A stretch of DNA of 64,000 nt from Sisyra terminalis (GCA_958496175.1 OY292277.1:62001-126000); one strand, 5' to 3'; shown: positions 49,470 to 63,080, numbered from the stretch's first letter. A program made the numbers and translations. The notes: generated from the letters alone by a model not told the origin.

Positions 49470-51473
49470 TAAAAATCAATACAAAATTGAACAGTCTTTT
49501 CAAATATAAATTTTCTTCGTTTGTTAAATTCAAATTTTCAAAACTGGTAAAAATCAATACAAAATTGAACAGTCTTTTCAAATATAAATTCTCCTCGTTT
49601 GTTAAATTCAAATTTTCTAAACTAGTAAAAATCAATACAAAATTGAACAGTCTTTTCAAATATAAATTTTCCTCGTTTGTTAAATTCAAATTTTCTCACA
49701 ATTTTAAAAATCAATACAAAATTGAACAGTCTTTTCAAATATAAATTCTCCTCGTTTGTTAAATTCAAATTTTCTAAACTGGTAAAAATCAATACAAAAT
49801 TGAACAGTCTTTTCAAATATAAATTTTCCTCGTTTGTTAAATTCAAATTTTCTCGCAATTTTAAAAATCAATACAAAATTGAACAGTCTTTTCAAATATA
49901 AATTCTCCTCGTTTGTTAAATTCAAATTTTCTAAACTAGTAAAAATCAATACAAAATTGAACAGTCTTTTCAAATATAAATTTTCCTCGTTTGTTAAATT
50001 CAAATTTTCTCACAATTTTAAAAATCAATACAAAATTGAACAGTCTTTTTACATATAAATTTTCCTCGTTTGTTAAATTCAAATTTTCTCACAATTGTAA
50101 AAATCAATACAAAATTGAACAGTCTTTTCAAATATAAGTTTTCCTCGTTTGTTAAATTCAAATTTTCTAAACTAGTAAAAATCAATACAAAATTGAACAG
50201 TCTTTTCAAATATAAATTTTCCTCGTTTGTTAAATTCAAATTTTCTCACAATTTTAAAAATCAATACAAAATTGAACAGTCTTTTCACATATAAATTTTC
50301 CTCGTTTGTTAAATTCAAATTTTCTAAACTGGTAAAAATCAATACAAAATTGAACAGTCTTTTCAAATATAAATTTTCCTCGTTTGTTAAATTCAAATTT
50401 TCTCGCAATTTTAAAAATCAATACAAAATTGAACAGTCTTTTCAAATATAAATTCTCCTCGTTTGTTAAATTCAAATTTTCTAAACTAGTAAAAATCAAT
50501 ACAAAATTGAACAGTCTTTTCAAATATAAATTTTCCTCGTTTGTTAAATTCAAATTTTCTCACAATTTTAAAAATCAATACAAAATTGAACAGTCTTTTT
50601 ACATATAAATTTTCCTCGTTTGTTAAATTCAAATTTTCTAAACTGGTAAAAATCAATACAAAATTGAACAGTCATTTCAAATATAAATTTTCCTCGTTTG
50701 TTAAATTCAAATTTTCTAAACTGGTAAAAATCAATACAAAATTGAACAGTCTTTTCAAATATAAATTTTCCTCGTTTGTTAAATTCAAATTTTCTCACAA
50801 TTTTAAAAATCAATACAAAATTGAACAGTCTTTTTACATATAAATTTTCCTCGTTTGTTAAATTCAAATTTTCTCACAATTGTAAAAATCAATACAAAAT
50901 TGAACAGTCTTTTCAAATATAAGTTTTCCTCGTTTGTTAAATTCAAATTTTCTCACAATTTTAAAAATCAATACAAAATTGAACAGTTTTTTCACATATA
51001 AATTTTCCTCGTTTGTTAAATTCAAATTTTCTAAACTGGTAAAAATCAATACAAAATTGAACAGTCTTTTCACATATAAATTTTCCTCGTTTGTTAAATT
51101 CAAATTTTCTAAACTGGTAAAAATCAATACAAAATTGAACAGTCTTTTCACATATAAATTTTCCTCGTTTGTTAAATTCAAATTTTCTAAACTGGTAAAA
51201 ATCAATACAAAATTGAACAGTCTTTTCAAATATAAATTTTCCTCGTTTGTTAAATTCAAATTTTCTAAACTGGTAAAAATCAATACAAAATTGAACAGTC
51301 TTTTCAAATATAAATTTTCCTCGTTTGTTAAATTCAAATTTTCTCACAATTGTAAAAATCAATACAAAATTGAACAGTCTTTTCACATATAAATTTTCCT
51401 CGTTTGATAAATTCAAATTTTCTAAACTGGTAAAAATCAATACAAAATTGAACAGTCTTTTCAAATATAAATT
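49470..51473. repeat. Second copy of the 2,004-bp block
   Basis: This is the partner of 42644-44647. Its last 43 bases (51431-51473) also match the start of the 46491-48793 block, so two source blocks overlap here. The copy then continues with the other source. Confidence 0.88.
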
Positions 51474-53811
51474 CTCCTCGTTGGTTAAATTCAAATTTTC
51501 TAAACTAGTAAAAATCAATACAAAATTGAACAGTCTTTTCAAATATAAATTTTCCTCGTTTGTTAAATTCAAATTTTCTCGCAATTTTAAAAATCAATAC
51601 AAAATTGAACAGTCTTTTCAAATATAAATTTTCCTCGTTTGTTAAATTCAAATTTTCTCACAATTTTAAAAATCAATACAAAATTGAACAGTCTTTTCAC
51701 ATATAAATTTTCCTCGTTTGTTAAATTCAAATTTTCTAAACTGGTAAAAATCAATACAAAATTGAACAGTCTTTTCAAATATAAATTTTCCTCGTTTGTT
51801 AAATTCAAATTTTCTCGCAATTTTAAAAATCAATACAAAATTGAACAGTCTTTTCAAATATAAATTCTCCTCGTTTGTTAAATTCAAATTTTCTAAACTA
51901 GTAAAAATCAATACAAAATTGAACAGTCTTTTCAAATATAAATTTTCCTCGTTTGTTAAATTCAAATTTTCTCACAATTGTAAAAATCAATACAAAATTG
52001 AACAGTCTTTTTACATATAAATTTTCCTCGTTTGTTAAATTCAAATTTTCTAAACTGGTAAAAATCAATACAAAATTGAACAGTCATTTCAAATATAAAT
52101 TTTCCTCGTTTGTTAAATTCAAATTTTCTAAACTGGTAAAAATCAATACAAAATTGAACAGTCTTTTCAAATATAAATTTTCCTCGTTTGTTAAATTCAA
52201 ATTTTCTCACAATTTTAAAAATCAATACAAAATTGAACAGTCTTTTTACATATAAATTTTCCTCGTTTGTTAAATTCAAATTTTCTCACAATTGTAAAAA
52301 TCAATACAAAATTGAACAGTCTTTTCAAATAAAAGTTTTCCTCGTTTGTTAAATTCAAATTTTCTCACAATTTTAAAAATCAATACAAAATTGAACAGTT
52401 TTTTCACATATAAATTTTCCTCGTTTGTTAAATTCAAATTTTCTAAACTGGTAAAAATCAATACAAAATTGAACAGTCTTTTCACATATAAATTTTCCTC
52501 GTTTGTTAAATTCAAATTTTCTAAACTGGTAAAAATCAATACAAAATTGAACAGTCTTTTCACATATAAATTTTCCTCGTTTGTTAAATTCAAATTTTCT
52601 AAACTGGTAAAAATCAATACAAAATTGAACAGTCTTTTCAAATATAAATTTTCCTCGTTTGTTAAATTCAAATTTTCTAAACTGGTAAAAATCAATACAA
52701 AATTGAACAGTCTTTTCAAATATAAATTTTCCTCGTTTGTTAAATTCAAATTTTCTCACAATTGTAAAAATCAATACAAAATTGAACAGTCTTTTCACAT
52801 ATAAATTTTCCTCGTTTGATAAATTCAAATTTTCTAAACTGGTAAAAATCAATACAAAATTGAACAGTCTTTTCAAATATAAATTTTCCTCGTTTGTTAA
52901 ATTCAAATTTTCTCACAATTTTAAAAATCAATACAAAATTGAACAGTCTTTTCATATATAAATTCTCCTCGTTTGTTAAATTCAAATTTTCTAAACTAGT
53001 AAAAATCAATACAAAATTGAACAGTCTTTTTACATATAAATTTTCCTCGTTTGTTAAATTCAAATTTTCTCACAATTGTAAAAATCAATACAAAATTGAA
53101 CAGTCTTTTCAAATATAAATTCTCTGATAAATTCAAATTTTCTAAACTGGTAAAAATCAATACAAAATTGAACAGTCTTTTCAAATATAAATTTTCCTCG
53201 TTTGTTAAATTCAAATTTTCTCACAATTTTAAAAATCAATACAAAATTGAACAGTCTTTTCATATATAAATTCTCCTCGTTTGTTAAATTCAAATTTTCT
53301 AAACTAGTAAAAATCAATACAAAATTGAACAGTCTTTTTACATATAAATTTTCCTCGTTTGTTAAATTCAAATTTTCTCACAATTGTAAAAATCAATACA
53401 AAATTGAACAGTCTTTTCAAATATAAATTCTCCTCGTTTGTTAAATTCAAATTTTCTAAACTAGTAAAAATCAATACAAAATTGAACAGTCTTTTCAAAT
53501 ATAAATTTTCCTCGTTTGTTAAATTCAAATTTTCTCACAATTTTAAAAATCAATACAAAATTGAACAGTCTTTTCACATATAAATTTTCCTCGTTTGTTA
53601 AATTCAAATTTTCTCACAATTGTAAAAATCAATACAAAATTGAACAGTCTTTTCACATATAAATTTTCCTCGTTTGTTAAATTCAAATTTTCTCACAATT
53701 GTAAAAATCAATACAAAATTGAACAGTCTTTTCAAATATAAATTTTCCTCGTTTGTTAAATTCAAATTTTCTCACAATTTTAAAAATCAATACAAAATTG
53801 AACAGTCTTTT
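51431..53811. repeat. Second copy of the 46.5-48.8 kb block with one extra K monomer
   Basis: This is the partner of 46491-48793. It is 78 bases longer because its run has five K monomers instead of four, at about 52.35-52.75 kb. From 52842 it also matches 3324-4503 at offset 49,518. Confidence 0.88.
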
Positions 53812-54021
53812 TACATATAAATTTTCCTCGTTTGTTAAATTCAAATTTTCTCACAATTGTAAAAATCAATACAAAAATGAACAGTCTTTTCAAATATAAA
53901 TTTTCCTCGTTTGTTAAATTCAAATTTTCTAAACTAGTAAAAATCAATACAAAATTGAACAGTCTTTTCAAATATAAATTTTCCTCGTTTGTTAAATTCA
54001 AATTTTCTCACAATTTTAAAA
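52842..54021. repeat. 1,180-bp block shared with 3324-4503
   Basis: The match holds at offset 49,518 and includes catata boxes, the 6-bp deletion (3602 and 53120) and caaaaatgaac (about 4357 and 53875). The left edge is attg against tggt. The right edge is aaaagtcaatac against aaaaatcaatac at 4504/54022. I saw no mismatch inside but did not align every base. Confidence 0.87.
53120..53129. other. 6-bp deletion marker, copy 6
   Basis: Same deletion, 5,018 bases after copy 5 and 49,518 after copy 2. Confidence 0.93.
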
Positions 54022-54205
54022 ATCAATACAAAATTGAACAGTCTTTTCACATATAAATTTTCCTCTTTTGTTAAATTCAAATTTTCTAAACTGGTAAAAA
54101 TCAATACAAAATTGAACAGTCTTTTCAAATATAAATTTTCCTCGTTTGTTAAATTCAAATTTTCTCACAATTTTAAAAATCAATACAAAATTGAACAGTC
54201 TTTTC

Positions 54206-56241
54206 ACATATAAATTTTCCTCTTTTGTTAAATTCAAATTTTCTAAACTGGTAAAAATCAATACAAAATTGAACAGTCTTTTCAAATATAAATTTTCCTC
54301 GTTTGTTAAATTCAAATTTTCTCACAATTGTAAAAATCAATACAAAATTGAACCGTCTTTTCACATATAAATTTTCCTCGTGTGTTAAATTCAAATTTTC
54401 TAAACTGGTAAAAATCAATACAAAATTGAACAGTCTTTTCAAATATAAATTTTCTTCGTTTGTTAAATTCAAATTTTCAAAACTGGTAAAAATCAATACA
54501 AAATTGAACAGTCTTTTCAAATATAAATTCTCCTCGTTTGTTAAATTCAAATTTTCTAAACTAGTAAAAATCAATACAAAATTGAACAGTCTTTTCAAAT
54601 ATAAATTTTCCTCGTTTGTTAAATTCAAATTTTCTCACAATTTTAAAAATCAATACAAAATTGAACAGTCTTTTCAAATATAAATTCTCCTCGTTGGTTA
54701 AATTCAAATTTTCTAAACTAGTAAAAATCAATACAAAATTGAACAGTCTTTTTACATATAAATTTTCCTCGTTTGTTAAATTCAAATTTACTCACAATTG
54801 TAAAAATCAATACAAAATTGAACAGTCTTTTCATATATAAATTTTCCTCGTTTGTTAAATTCAAATTTTCTCACAATTGTAAAAATCAATACAAAATTGA
54901 ACAGTCTTTTCACATATAAATTTTCCTCGTTTGTTAAATTCAAATTTTCTAAACTGGTAAAAATCAATACAAAATTGAACAGACTTTTCAAATATAAATT
55001 TTCTTCGTTTGTTATTTTCAAATTTTCTCACAATTTTAAAAATCAATACAAAATTGAACAGTCTTTTCACATATAAATTCTCCTCGTTTGTTAAATTCAA
55101 ATTTTCTAAACTAGTAAAAATCAATACAAAATTGAACAGTCTTTTTACATATAAATTTTCCTCGTTTGTTAAATTCAAATTTACTCACAATTGTAAAAAT
55201 CAATACAAAATTGAACAGTCTTTTCAAATATAAATTTTCCTCGTTTGTTAAATTCAAATTTTCTCACAATTTTAAAAATCAATACAAAATTGAACAGTCT
55301 TTTTACATATAAATTTTCCTCGTTTGTTAAATTCAAATTTTCTCACAATTGTAAAAATCAATACAAAATTGAACAGTCTTTTCAAATATAAATTTTCCTC
55401 TTTTGTTAAATTCAAATTTTCTAAACTGGTAAAAATCAATACAAAATTGAACAGTCTTTTCAAATATAAATTTTCCTCGTTTGTTAAATTCAAATTTTCT
55501 CACAATTGTAAAAATCAATACAAAATTGAACCGTCTTTTCACATATAAATTTTCCTCGTGTGTTAAATTCAAATTTTCTAAACTGGTAAAAATCAATACA
55601 AAATTGAACAGTCTTTTCAAATATAAATTTTCTTCGTTTGTTAAATTCAAATTTTCAAAACTGGTAAAAATCAATACAAAATTGAACAGTCTTTTCAAAT
55701 ATAAATTCTCCTCGTTTGTTAAATTCAAATTTTCTAAACTAGTAAAAATCAATACAAAATTGAACAGTCTTTTCAAATATAAATTTTCCTCGTTTGTTAA
55801 ATTCAAATTTTCTCACAATTTTAAAAATCAATACAAAATTGAACAGTCTTTTCAAATATAAATTCTCCTCGTTGGTTAAATTCAAATTTTCTAAACTAGT
55901 AAAAATCAATACAAAATTGAACAGTCTTTTTACATATAAATTTTCCTCGTTTGTTAAATTCAAATTTACTCACAATTGTAAAAATCAATACAAAATTGAA
56001 CAGTCTTTTCATATATAAATTTTCCTCGTTTGTTAAATTCAAATTTTCTCACAATTGTAAAAATCAATACAAAATTGAACAGTCTTTTCACATATAAATT
56101 TTCCTCGTTTGTTAAATTCAAATTTTCTAAACTGGTAAAAATCAATACAAAATTGAACAGTCTTTTCAAATATAAATTTTCTTCGTTTGTTATTTTCAAA
56201 TTTTCTCACAATTTTAAAAATCAATACAAAATTGAACAGTC
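54206..56241. repeat. 15-monomer (1,178-bp) tandem duplication
   Basis: About 54206-55063 matches about 55384-56241 at offset 1,178. Shared markers in order are cctcttttg, gaaccgtc, cctcgtgtg, ttttcaaaactgg, cctcgttggtt, aaatttactcac and ttattttcaaat. One difference is gaacagactttt near 54980 against gaacagtctttt in the second copy. Confidence 0.82.
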
Positions 56242-57903
56242 TTTTCAAATATAAATTTTCTTCGTTTGTTAAATTCAAATTTTCAAAACTGGTAAAAATC
56301 AATAAAAATTGAACAGTCTTTTCAAATATAAATTCTCCTCGTTTGTTAAATTCAAATTTTCTAAACTAGTAAAAATCAATACAAAATTGAACAGTCTTTT
56401 TACATATAAATTTTCCTCGTTTGTTAAATTCAAATTTACTCACAATTGTAAAAATCAATACAAAATTGAACAGTCTTTTCATATATAAATTTTCCTCGTT
56501 TGTTAAATTCAAATTTTCTCACAATTGTAAAAATCAATACAAAATTGAACAGTCTTTTCACATATAAATTTTCCTCGTTTGTTAAATTCAAATTTTCTAA
56601 ACTGGTAAAAATCAATACAAAATTGAACAGACTTTTCAAATATAAATTTTCTTCGTTTGTTATTTTCAAATTTTCTCACAATTTTAAAAATCAATACAAA
56701 ATTGAACAGTCTTTTCACATATAAATTCTCCTCGTTTGTTAAATTCAAATTTTCTAAACTAGTAAAAATCAATACAAAATTGAACAGTCTTTTTACATAT
56801 AAATTTTCCTCGTTTGTTAAATTCAAATTTACTCACAATTGTAAAAATCAATACAAAATTGAACAGTCTTTTCAAATATAAATTTTCCTCGTTTGTTAAA
56901 TTCAAATTTTCTCACAATTTTAAAAATCAATACAAAATTGAACAGTCTTTTTACATATAAATTTTCCTCGTTTGTTAAATTCAAATTTTCTCACAATTGT
57001 AAAAATCAATACAAAATTGAACAGTCTTTTCAAATATAAATTTTCCTCTTTTGTTAAATTCAAATTTTCTAAACTGGTAAAAATCAATACAAAATTGAAC
57101 AGTCTTTTCAAATATAAATTTTCCTCGTTTGTTAAATTCAAATTTTCTCACAATTGTAAAAATCAATACAAAATTGAACCGTCTTTTCACATATAAATTT
57201 TCCTCGTGTGTTAAATTCAAATTTTCTAAACTGGTAAAAATCAATACAAAATTGAACAGTCTTTTCAAATATAAATTTTCTTCGTTTGTTAAATTCAAAT
57301 TTTCAAAACTGGTAAAAATCAATACAAAATTGAACAGTCTTTTCAAATATAAATTCTCCTCGTTTGTTAAATTCAAATTTTCTAAACTAGTAAAAATCAA
57401 TACAAAATTGAACAGTCTTTTCAAATATAAATTTTCCTCGTTTGTTAAATTCAAATTTTCTCACAATTTTAAAAATCAATACAAAATTGAACAGTCTTTT
57501 CAAATATAAATTCTCCTCGTTGGTTAAATTCAAATTTTCTAAACTAGTAAAAATCAATACAAAATTGAACAGTCTTTTTACATATAAATTTTCCTCGTTT
57601 GTTAAATTCAAATTTACTCACAATTGTAAAAATCAATACAAAATTGAACAGTCTTTTCATATATAAATTTTCCTCGTTTGTTAAATTCAAATTTTCTCAC
57701 AATTGTAAAAATCAATACAAAATTGAACAGTCTTTTCACATATAAATTTTCCTCGTTTGTTAAATTCAAATTTTCTAAACTGGTAAAAATCAATACAAAA
57801 TTGAACAGTCTTTTCAAATATAAATTTTCTTCGTTTGTTATTTTCAAATTTTCTCACAATTTTAAAAATCAATACAAAATTGAACAGTCTTTTCAAATAT
57901 AAA
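54690..57903. repeat. 21-monomer (1,648-bp) tandem duplication
   Basis: About 54690-56255 matches about 56338-57903 at offset 1,648. Both gaacagactttt sites (about 54980 and 56628), the cctcttttg, gaaccgtc and cctcgtgtg monomers, and the ttattttcaaat monomers keep this offset. It overlaps the 1,178-bp unit, so a 15-monomer unit lies inside a 21-monomer one. Confidence 0.82.
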
Positions 57904-60900
57904 TTCTCCTCGTTTGTTAAATTCAAATTTTCTAAACTAGTAAAAATCAATACAAAATTGAACAGTCTTTTCAAATATAAATTTTCCTCGTTTGTTAAAT
58001 TCAAATTTTCTCACAATTTTAAAAATCAATACAAAATTGAACAGTCTTTTCAAATATAAATTCTCCTCGTTTGTTAAATTCAAATTTTCTAAACTAGTAA
58101 AAATCAATACAAAATTGAACAGTCTTTTTACATATAAATTTTCCTCGTTTGTTAAATTCAAATTTACTCACAATTGTAAAAATCAATACAAAATTGAACA
58201 GTCTTTTCAAATATAAATTTTCCTCGTTTGTTAAATTCAAATTTTCTCACAATTTTAAAAATCAATACAAAATTGAACAGTCTTTTTACATATAAATTTT
58301 CCTCGTTTGTTAAATTCAAATTTACTCACAATTGTAAAAATCAATACAAAATTGAACAGTCTTTTCAAATATAAATTTTCCTCGTTTGTTAAATTCAAAT
58401 TTTCTCACAATTTTAAAAATCAATACAAAATTGAACAGTCTTTTTACATATAAATTTTCCTCGTTTGTTAAATTCAAATTTTCTCACAATTTTAAAAATG
58501 AATACAAAATTGAACAGTCTTTTCACATATAAATTTTCCTCTTTTGTTAAATTCAAATTTTCTAAACTGGTAAAAATCAATACAAAATTGAACAGTCTTT
58601 TCAAATATAAATTTTCCTCGTTTGTTAAATTCAAATTTTCTCACAATTGTAAAAATCAATACAAAATTGAACCGTCTTTTCACATATAAATTTTCCTCGT
58701 GTGTTAAATTCAAATTTTCTAAACTGGTAAAAATCAATACAAAATTGAACAGTCTTTTCAAATATAAATTTTCTTCGTTTGTTAAATTCAAATTTTCAAA
58801 ACTGGTAAAAATCAATACAAAATTGAACAGTCTTTTCAAATATAAATTCTCCTCGTTTGTTAAATTCAAATTTTCTAAACTAGTAAAAATCAATACAAAA
58901 TTGAACAGTCTTTTCAAATATAAATTTTCCTCGTTTGTTAAATTCAAATTTTCTCACAATTTTAAAAATCAATACAAAATTGAACAGTCTTTTCAAATAT
59001 AAATTCTCCTCGTTGGTTAAATTCAAATTTTCTAAACTAGTAAAAATCAATACAAAATTGAACAGTCTTTTTACATATAAATTTTCCTCGTTTGTTAAAT
59101 TCAAATTTTCTAAACTAGTAAAAATCAATACAAAATTGAACAGTCTTTTCATATATAAATTTTCCTCGTTTGTTAAATTCAAATTTTCTCACAATTGTAA
59201 AAATCAATACAAAATTGAACAGTCTTTTCACATATAAATTTTCCTCGTTTGTTAAATTCAAATTTTCTAAACTGGTAAAAATCAATACAAAATTGAACAG
59301 TCTTTTCAAATATAAATTTTCTTCGTTTGTTATTTTCAAATTTTCTCACAATTTTAAAAATCAATACAAAATTGAACAGTCTTTTCAAATATAAATTTTC
59401 TTCGTTTGTTAAATTCAAATTTTCAAAACTGGTAAAAATCAATAAAAATTGAACAGTCTTTTCAAATATAAATTCTCCTCGTTTGTTAAATTCAAATTTT
59501 CTAAACTAGTAAAAATCAATACAAAATTGAACAGTCTTTTCAAATATAAATTTTCCTCGTTTGTTAAATTCAAATTTTCTCACAATTTTAAAAATCAATA
59601 CAAAATTGAACAGTCTTTTCAAATATAAATTCTCCTCGTTGGTTAAATTCAAATTTTCTAAACTAGTAAAAATCAATACAAAATTGAACAGTCTTTTTAC
59701 ATATAAATTTTCCTCGTTTGTTAAATTCAAATTTACTCACAATTGTAAAAATCAATACAAAATTGAACAGTCTTTTCATATATAAATTTTCCTCGTTTGT
59801 TAAATTCAAATTTTCTCACAATTGTAAAAATCAATACAAAATTGAACAGTCTTTTCACATATAAATTTTCCTCGTTTGTTAAATTCAAATTTTCTAAACT
59901 GGTAAAAATCAATACAAAATTGAACAGTCTTTTCAAATATAAATTTTCTTCGTTTGTTATTTTCAAATTTTCTCACAATTTTAAAAATCAATACAAAATT
60001 GAACAGTCTTTTCAAATATAAATTCTCCTCGTTTGTTAAATTCAAATTTTCTAAACTAGTAAAAATCAATACAAAATTGAACAGTCTTTTCAAATATAAA
60101 TTTTCCTCGTTTGTTAAATTCAAATTTTCTCACAATTTTAAAAATCAATACAAAATTGAACAGTCTTTTCAAATATAAATTCTCCTCGTTTGTTAAATTC
60201 AAATTTTCTAAACTAGTAAAAATCAATACAAAATTGAACAGTCTTTTTACATATAAATTTTCCTCGTTTGTTAAATTCAAATTTACTCACAATTGTAAAA
60301 ATCAATACAAAATTGAACAGTCTTTTCAAATATAAATTTTCCTCGTTTGTTAAATTCAAATTTTCTCACAATTTTAAAAATCAATACAAAATTGAACAGT
60401 CTTTTTACATATAAATTTTCCTCGTTTGTTAAATTCAAATTTACTCACAATTGTAAAAATCAATACAAAATTGAACAGTCTTTTCAAATATAAATTTTCC
60501 TCGTTTGTTAAATTCAAATTTTCTCACAATTTTAAAAATCAATACAAAATTGAACAGTCTTTTTACATATAAATTTTCCTCGTTTGTTAAATTCAAATTT
60601 TCTCACAATTTTAAAAATGAATACAAAATTGAACAGTCTTTTCACATATAAATTTTCCTCTTTTGTTAAATTCAAATTTTCTAAACTGGTAAAAATCAAT
60701 ACAAAATTGAACAGTCTTTTCAAATATAAATTTTCCTCGTTTGTTAAATTCAAATTTTCTCACAATTGTAAAAATCAATACAAAATTGAACCGTCTTTTC
60801 ACATATAAATTTTCCTCGTGTGTTAAATTCAAATTTTCTAAACTGGTAAAAATCAATACAAAATTGAACAGTCTTTTCAAATATAAATTTTCTTCGTTTG

Positions 60901-62400
60901 TTAAATTCAAATTTTCAAAACTGGTAAAAATCAATACAAAATTGAACAGTCTTTTCAAATATAAATTCTCCTCGTTTGTTAAATTCAAATTTTCTAAACT
61001 AGTAAAAATCAATACAAAATTGAACAGTCTTTTCAAATATAAATTTTCCTCGTTTGTTAAATTCAAATTTTCTCACAATTTTAAAAATCAATACAAAATT
61101 GAACAGTCTTTTCAAATATAAATTCTCCTCGTTGGTTAAATTCAAATTTTCTAAACTAGTAAAAATCAATACAAAATTGAACAGTCTTTTTACATATAAA
61201 TTTTCCTCGTTTGTTAAATTCAAATTTTCTAAACTAGTAAAAATCAATACAAAATTGAACAGTCTTTTCATATATAAATTTTCCTCGTTTGTTAAATTCA
61301 AATTTTCTCACAATTGTAAAAATCAATACAAAATTGAACAGTCTTTTCACATATAAATTTTCCTCGTTTGTTAAATTCAAATTTTCTAAACTGGTAAAAA
61401 TCAATACAAAATTGAACAGTCTTTTCAAATATAAATTTTCTTCGTTTGTTATTTTCAAATTTTCTCACAATTTTAAAAATCAATACAAAATTGAACAGTC
61501 TTTTCAAATATAAATTTTCTTCGTTTGTTAAATTCAAATTTTCAAAACTGGTAAAAATCAATAAAAATTGAACAGTCTTTTCAAATATAAATTCTCCTCG
61601 TTTGTTAAATTCAAATTTTCTAAACTAGTAAAAATCAATACAAAATTGAACAGTCTTTTCAAATATAAATTTTCCTCGTTTGTTAAATTCAAATTTTCTC
61701 ACAATTTTAAAAATCAATACAAAATTGAACAGTCTTTTCAAATATAAATTCTCCTCGTTGGTTAAATTCAAATTTTCTAAACTAGTAAAAATCAATACAA
61801 AATTGAACAGTCTTTTTACATATAAATTTTCCTCGTTTGTTAAATTCAAATTTACTCACAATTGTAAAAATCAATACAAAATTGAACAGTCTTTTCATAT
61901 ATAAATTTTCCTCGTTTGTTAAATTCAAATTTTCTCACAATTGTAAAAATCAATACAAAATTGAACAGTCTTTTCACATATAAATTTTCCTCGTTTGTTA
62001 AATTCAAATTTTCTAAACTGGTAAAAATCAATACAAAATTGAACAGTCTTTTCAAATATAAATTTTCTTCGTTTGTTATTTTCAAATTTTCTCACAATTT
62101 TAAAAATCAATACAAAATTGAACAGTCTTTTCAAATATAAATTCTCCTCGTTTGTTAAATTCAAATTTTCTAAACTAGTAAAAATCAATACAAAATTGAA
62201 CAGTCTTTTCAAATATAAATTTTCCTCGTTTGTTAAATTCAAATTTTCTCACAATTTTAAAAATCAATACAAAATTGAACAGTCTTTTCAAATATAAATT
62301 CTCCTCGTTTGTTAAATTCAAATTTTCTAAACTAGTAAAAATCAATACAAAATAGAACAGTCTTTTTACATATAAATTTTCCTCGTTTGTTAAATTCAAA
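57326..62400. repeat. 27-monomer (2,119-bp) higher-order tandem unit, about 2.4 copies
   Basis: Copies run about 57326-59444, 59445-61563 and 61564-62400 (partial). Landmarks keep the 2,119 offset: aaaaatgaatacaa (about 58495 and 60614), gaaccgtc, cctcgtgtg, ttttcaaaactgg, cctcgttggtt, aaatttactcac and ttattttcaaat. A 1-bp deletion, aatcaataaaaattg, marks the unit starts near 59440 and 61559, and also occurs near 56302. The first copy begins with the undeleted form. The third copy ends with changes such as aatagaacag near 62352 and loss of the aaatttactcac marker. Confidence 0.9.
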
Positions 62401-63080
62401 TTTTCTCACAATTTTAAAAATCAATACAAAATTGAACAGTCTTTTCAAATATAAATTCTCCTCGTTTGTTAAATTCAAATTTTCTAAACTAGTAAAAATC
62501 AATACAAAATTGAACAGTCTTTTCAAATATAAGTTTTCCTCGTTTGTTAAATTCAAATTTTCTCACAATTTTAAAAATCAATACAAAATTGAACAGTCTT
62601 TTCACATATAAATTTTCCTCGTTTGTTAAATTCAAATTTTCTAAACTGGTAAAAATCAATACAAAATTGAACAGTCTTTTCACATATAAATTTTCCTCGT
62701 TTGTTAAATTCAAATTTTCTAAACTGGTAAAAATCAATACAAAATTGAACAGTCTTTTCACATATAAATTTTCCTCGTTTGTTAAATTCAAATTTTCTAA
62801 ACTGGTAAAAATCAATACAAAATTGAACAGTCTTTTCAAATATAAATTTTCCTCGTTTGTTAAATTCAAATTTTCTAAACTGGTAAAAATCAATACAAAA
62901 TTGAACAGTCTTTTCAAATATAAATTTTCCTCGTTTGTTAAATTCAAATTTTCTCACAATTGTAAAAATCAATACAAAATTGAACAGTCTTTTCACATAT
63001 AAATTTTCCTCGTTTGATAAATTCAAATTTTCTAAACTGGTAAAAATCAATACAAAATTGAACAGTCTTTTCAAATATAA
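62401..63080. repeat. Copy of the 38.6-39.3 kb five-K cassette
   Basis: This follows about 38633-39300 at offset 23,768, with five K monomers and then cctcgtttgataaa near 63010. It differs by having cctcgtttgtt where the older copy has cctcggttgtt. It stands at the end of the 27-monomer array. Confidence 0.8.
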
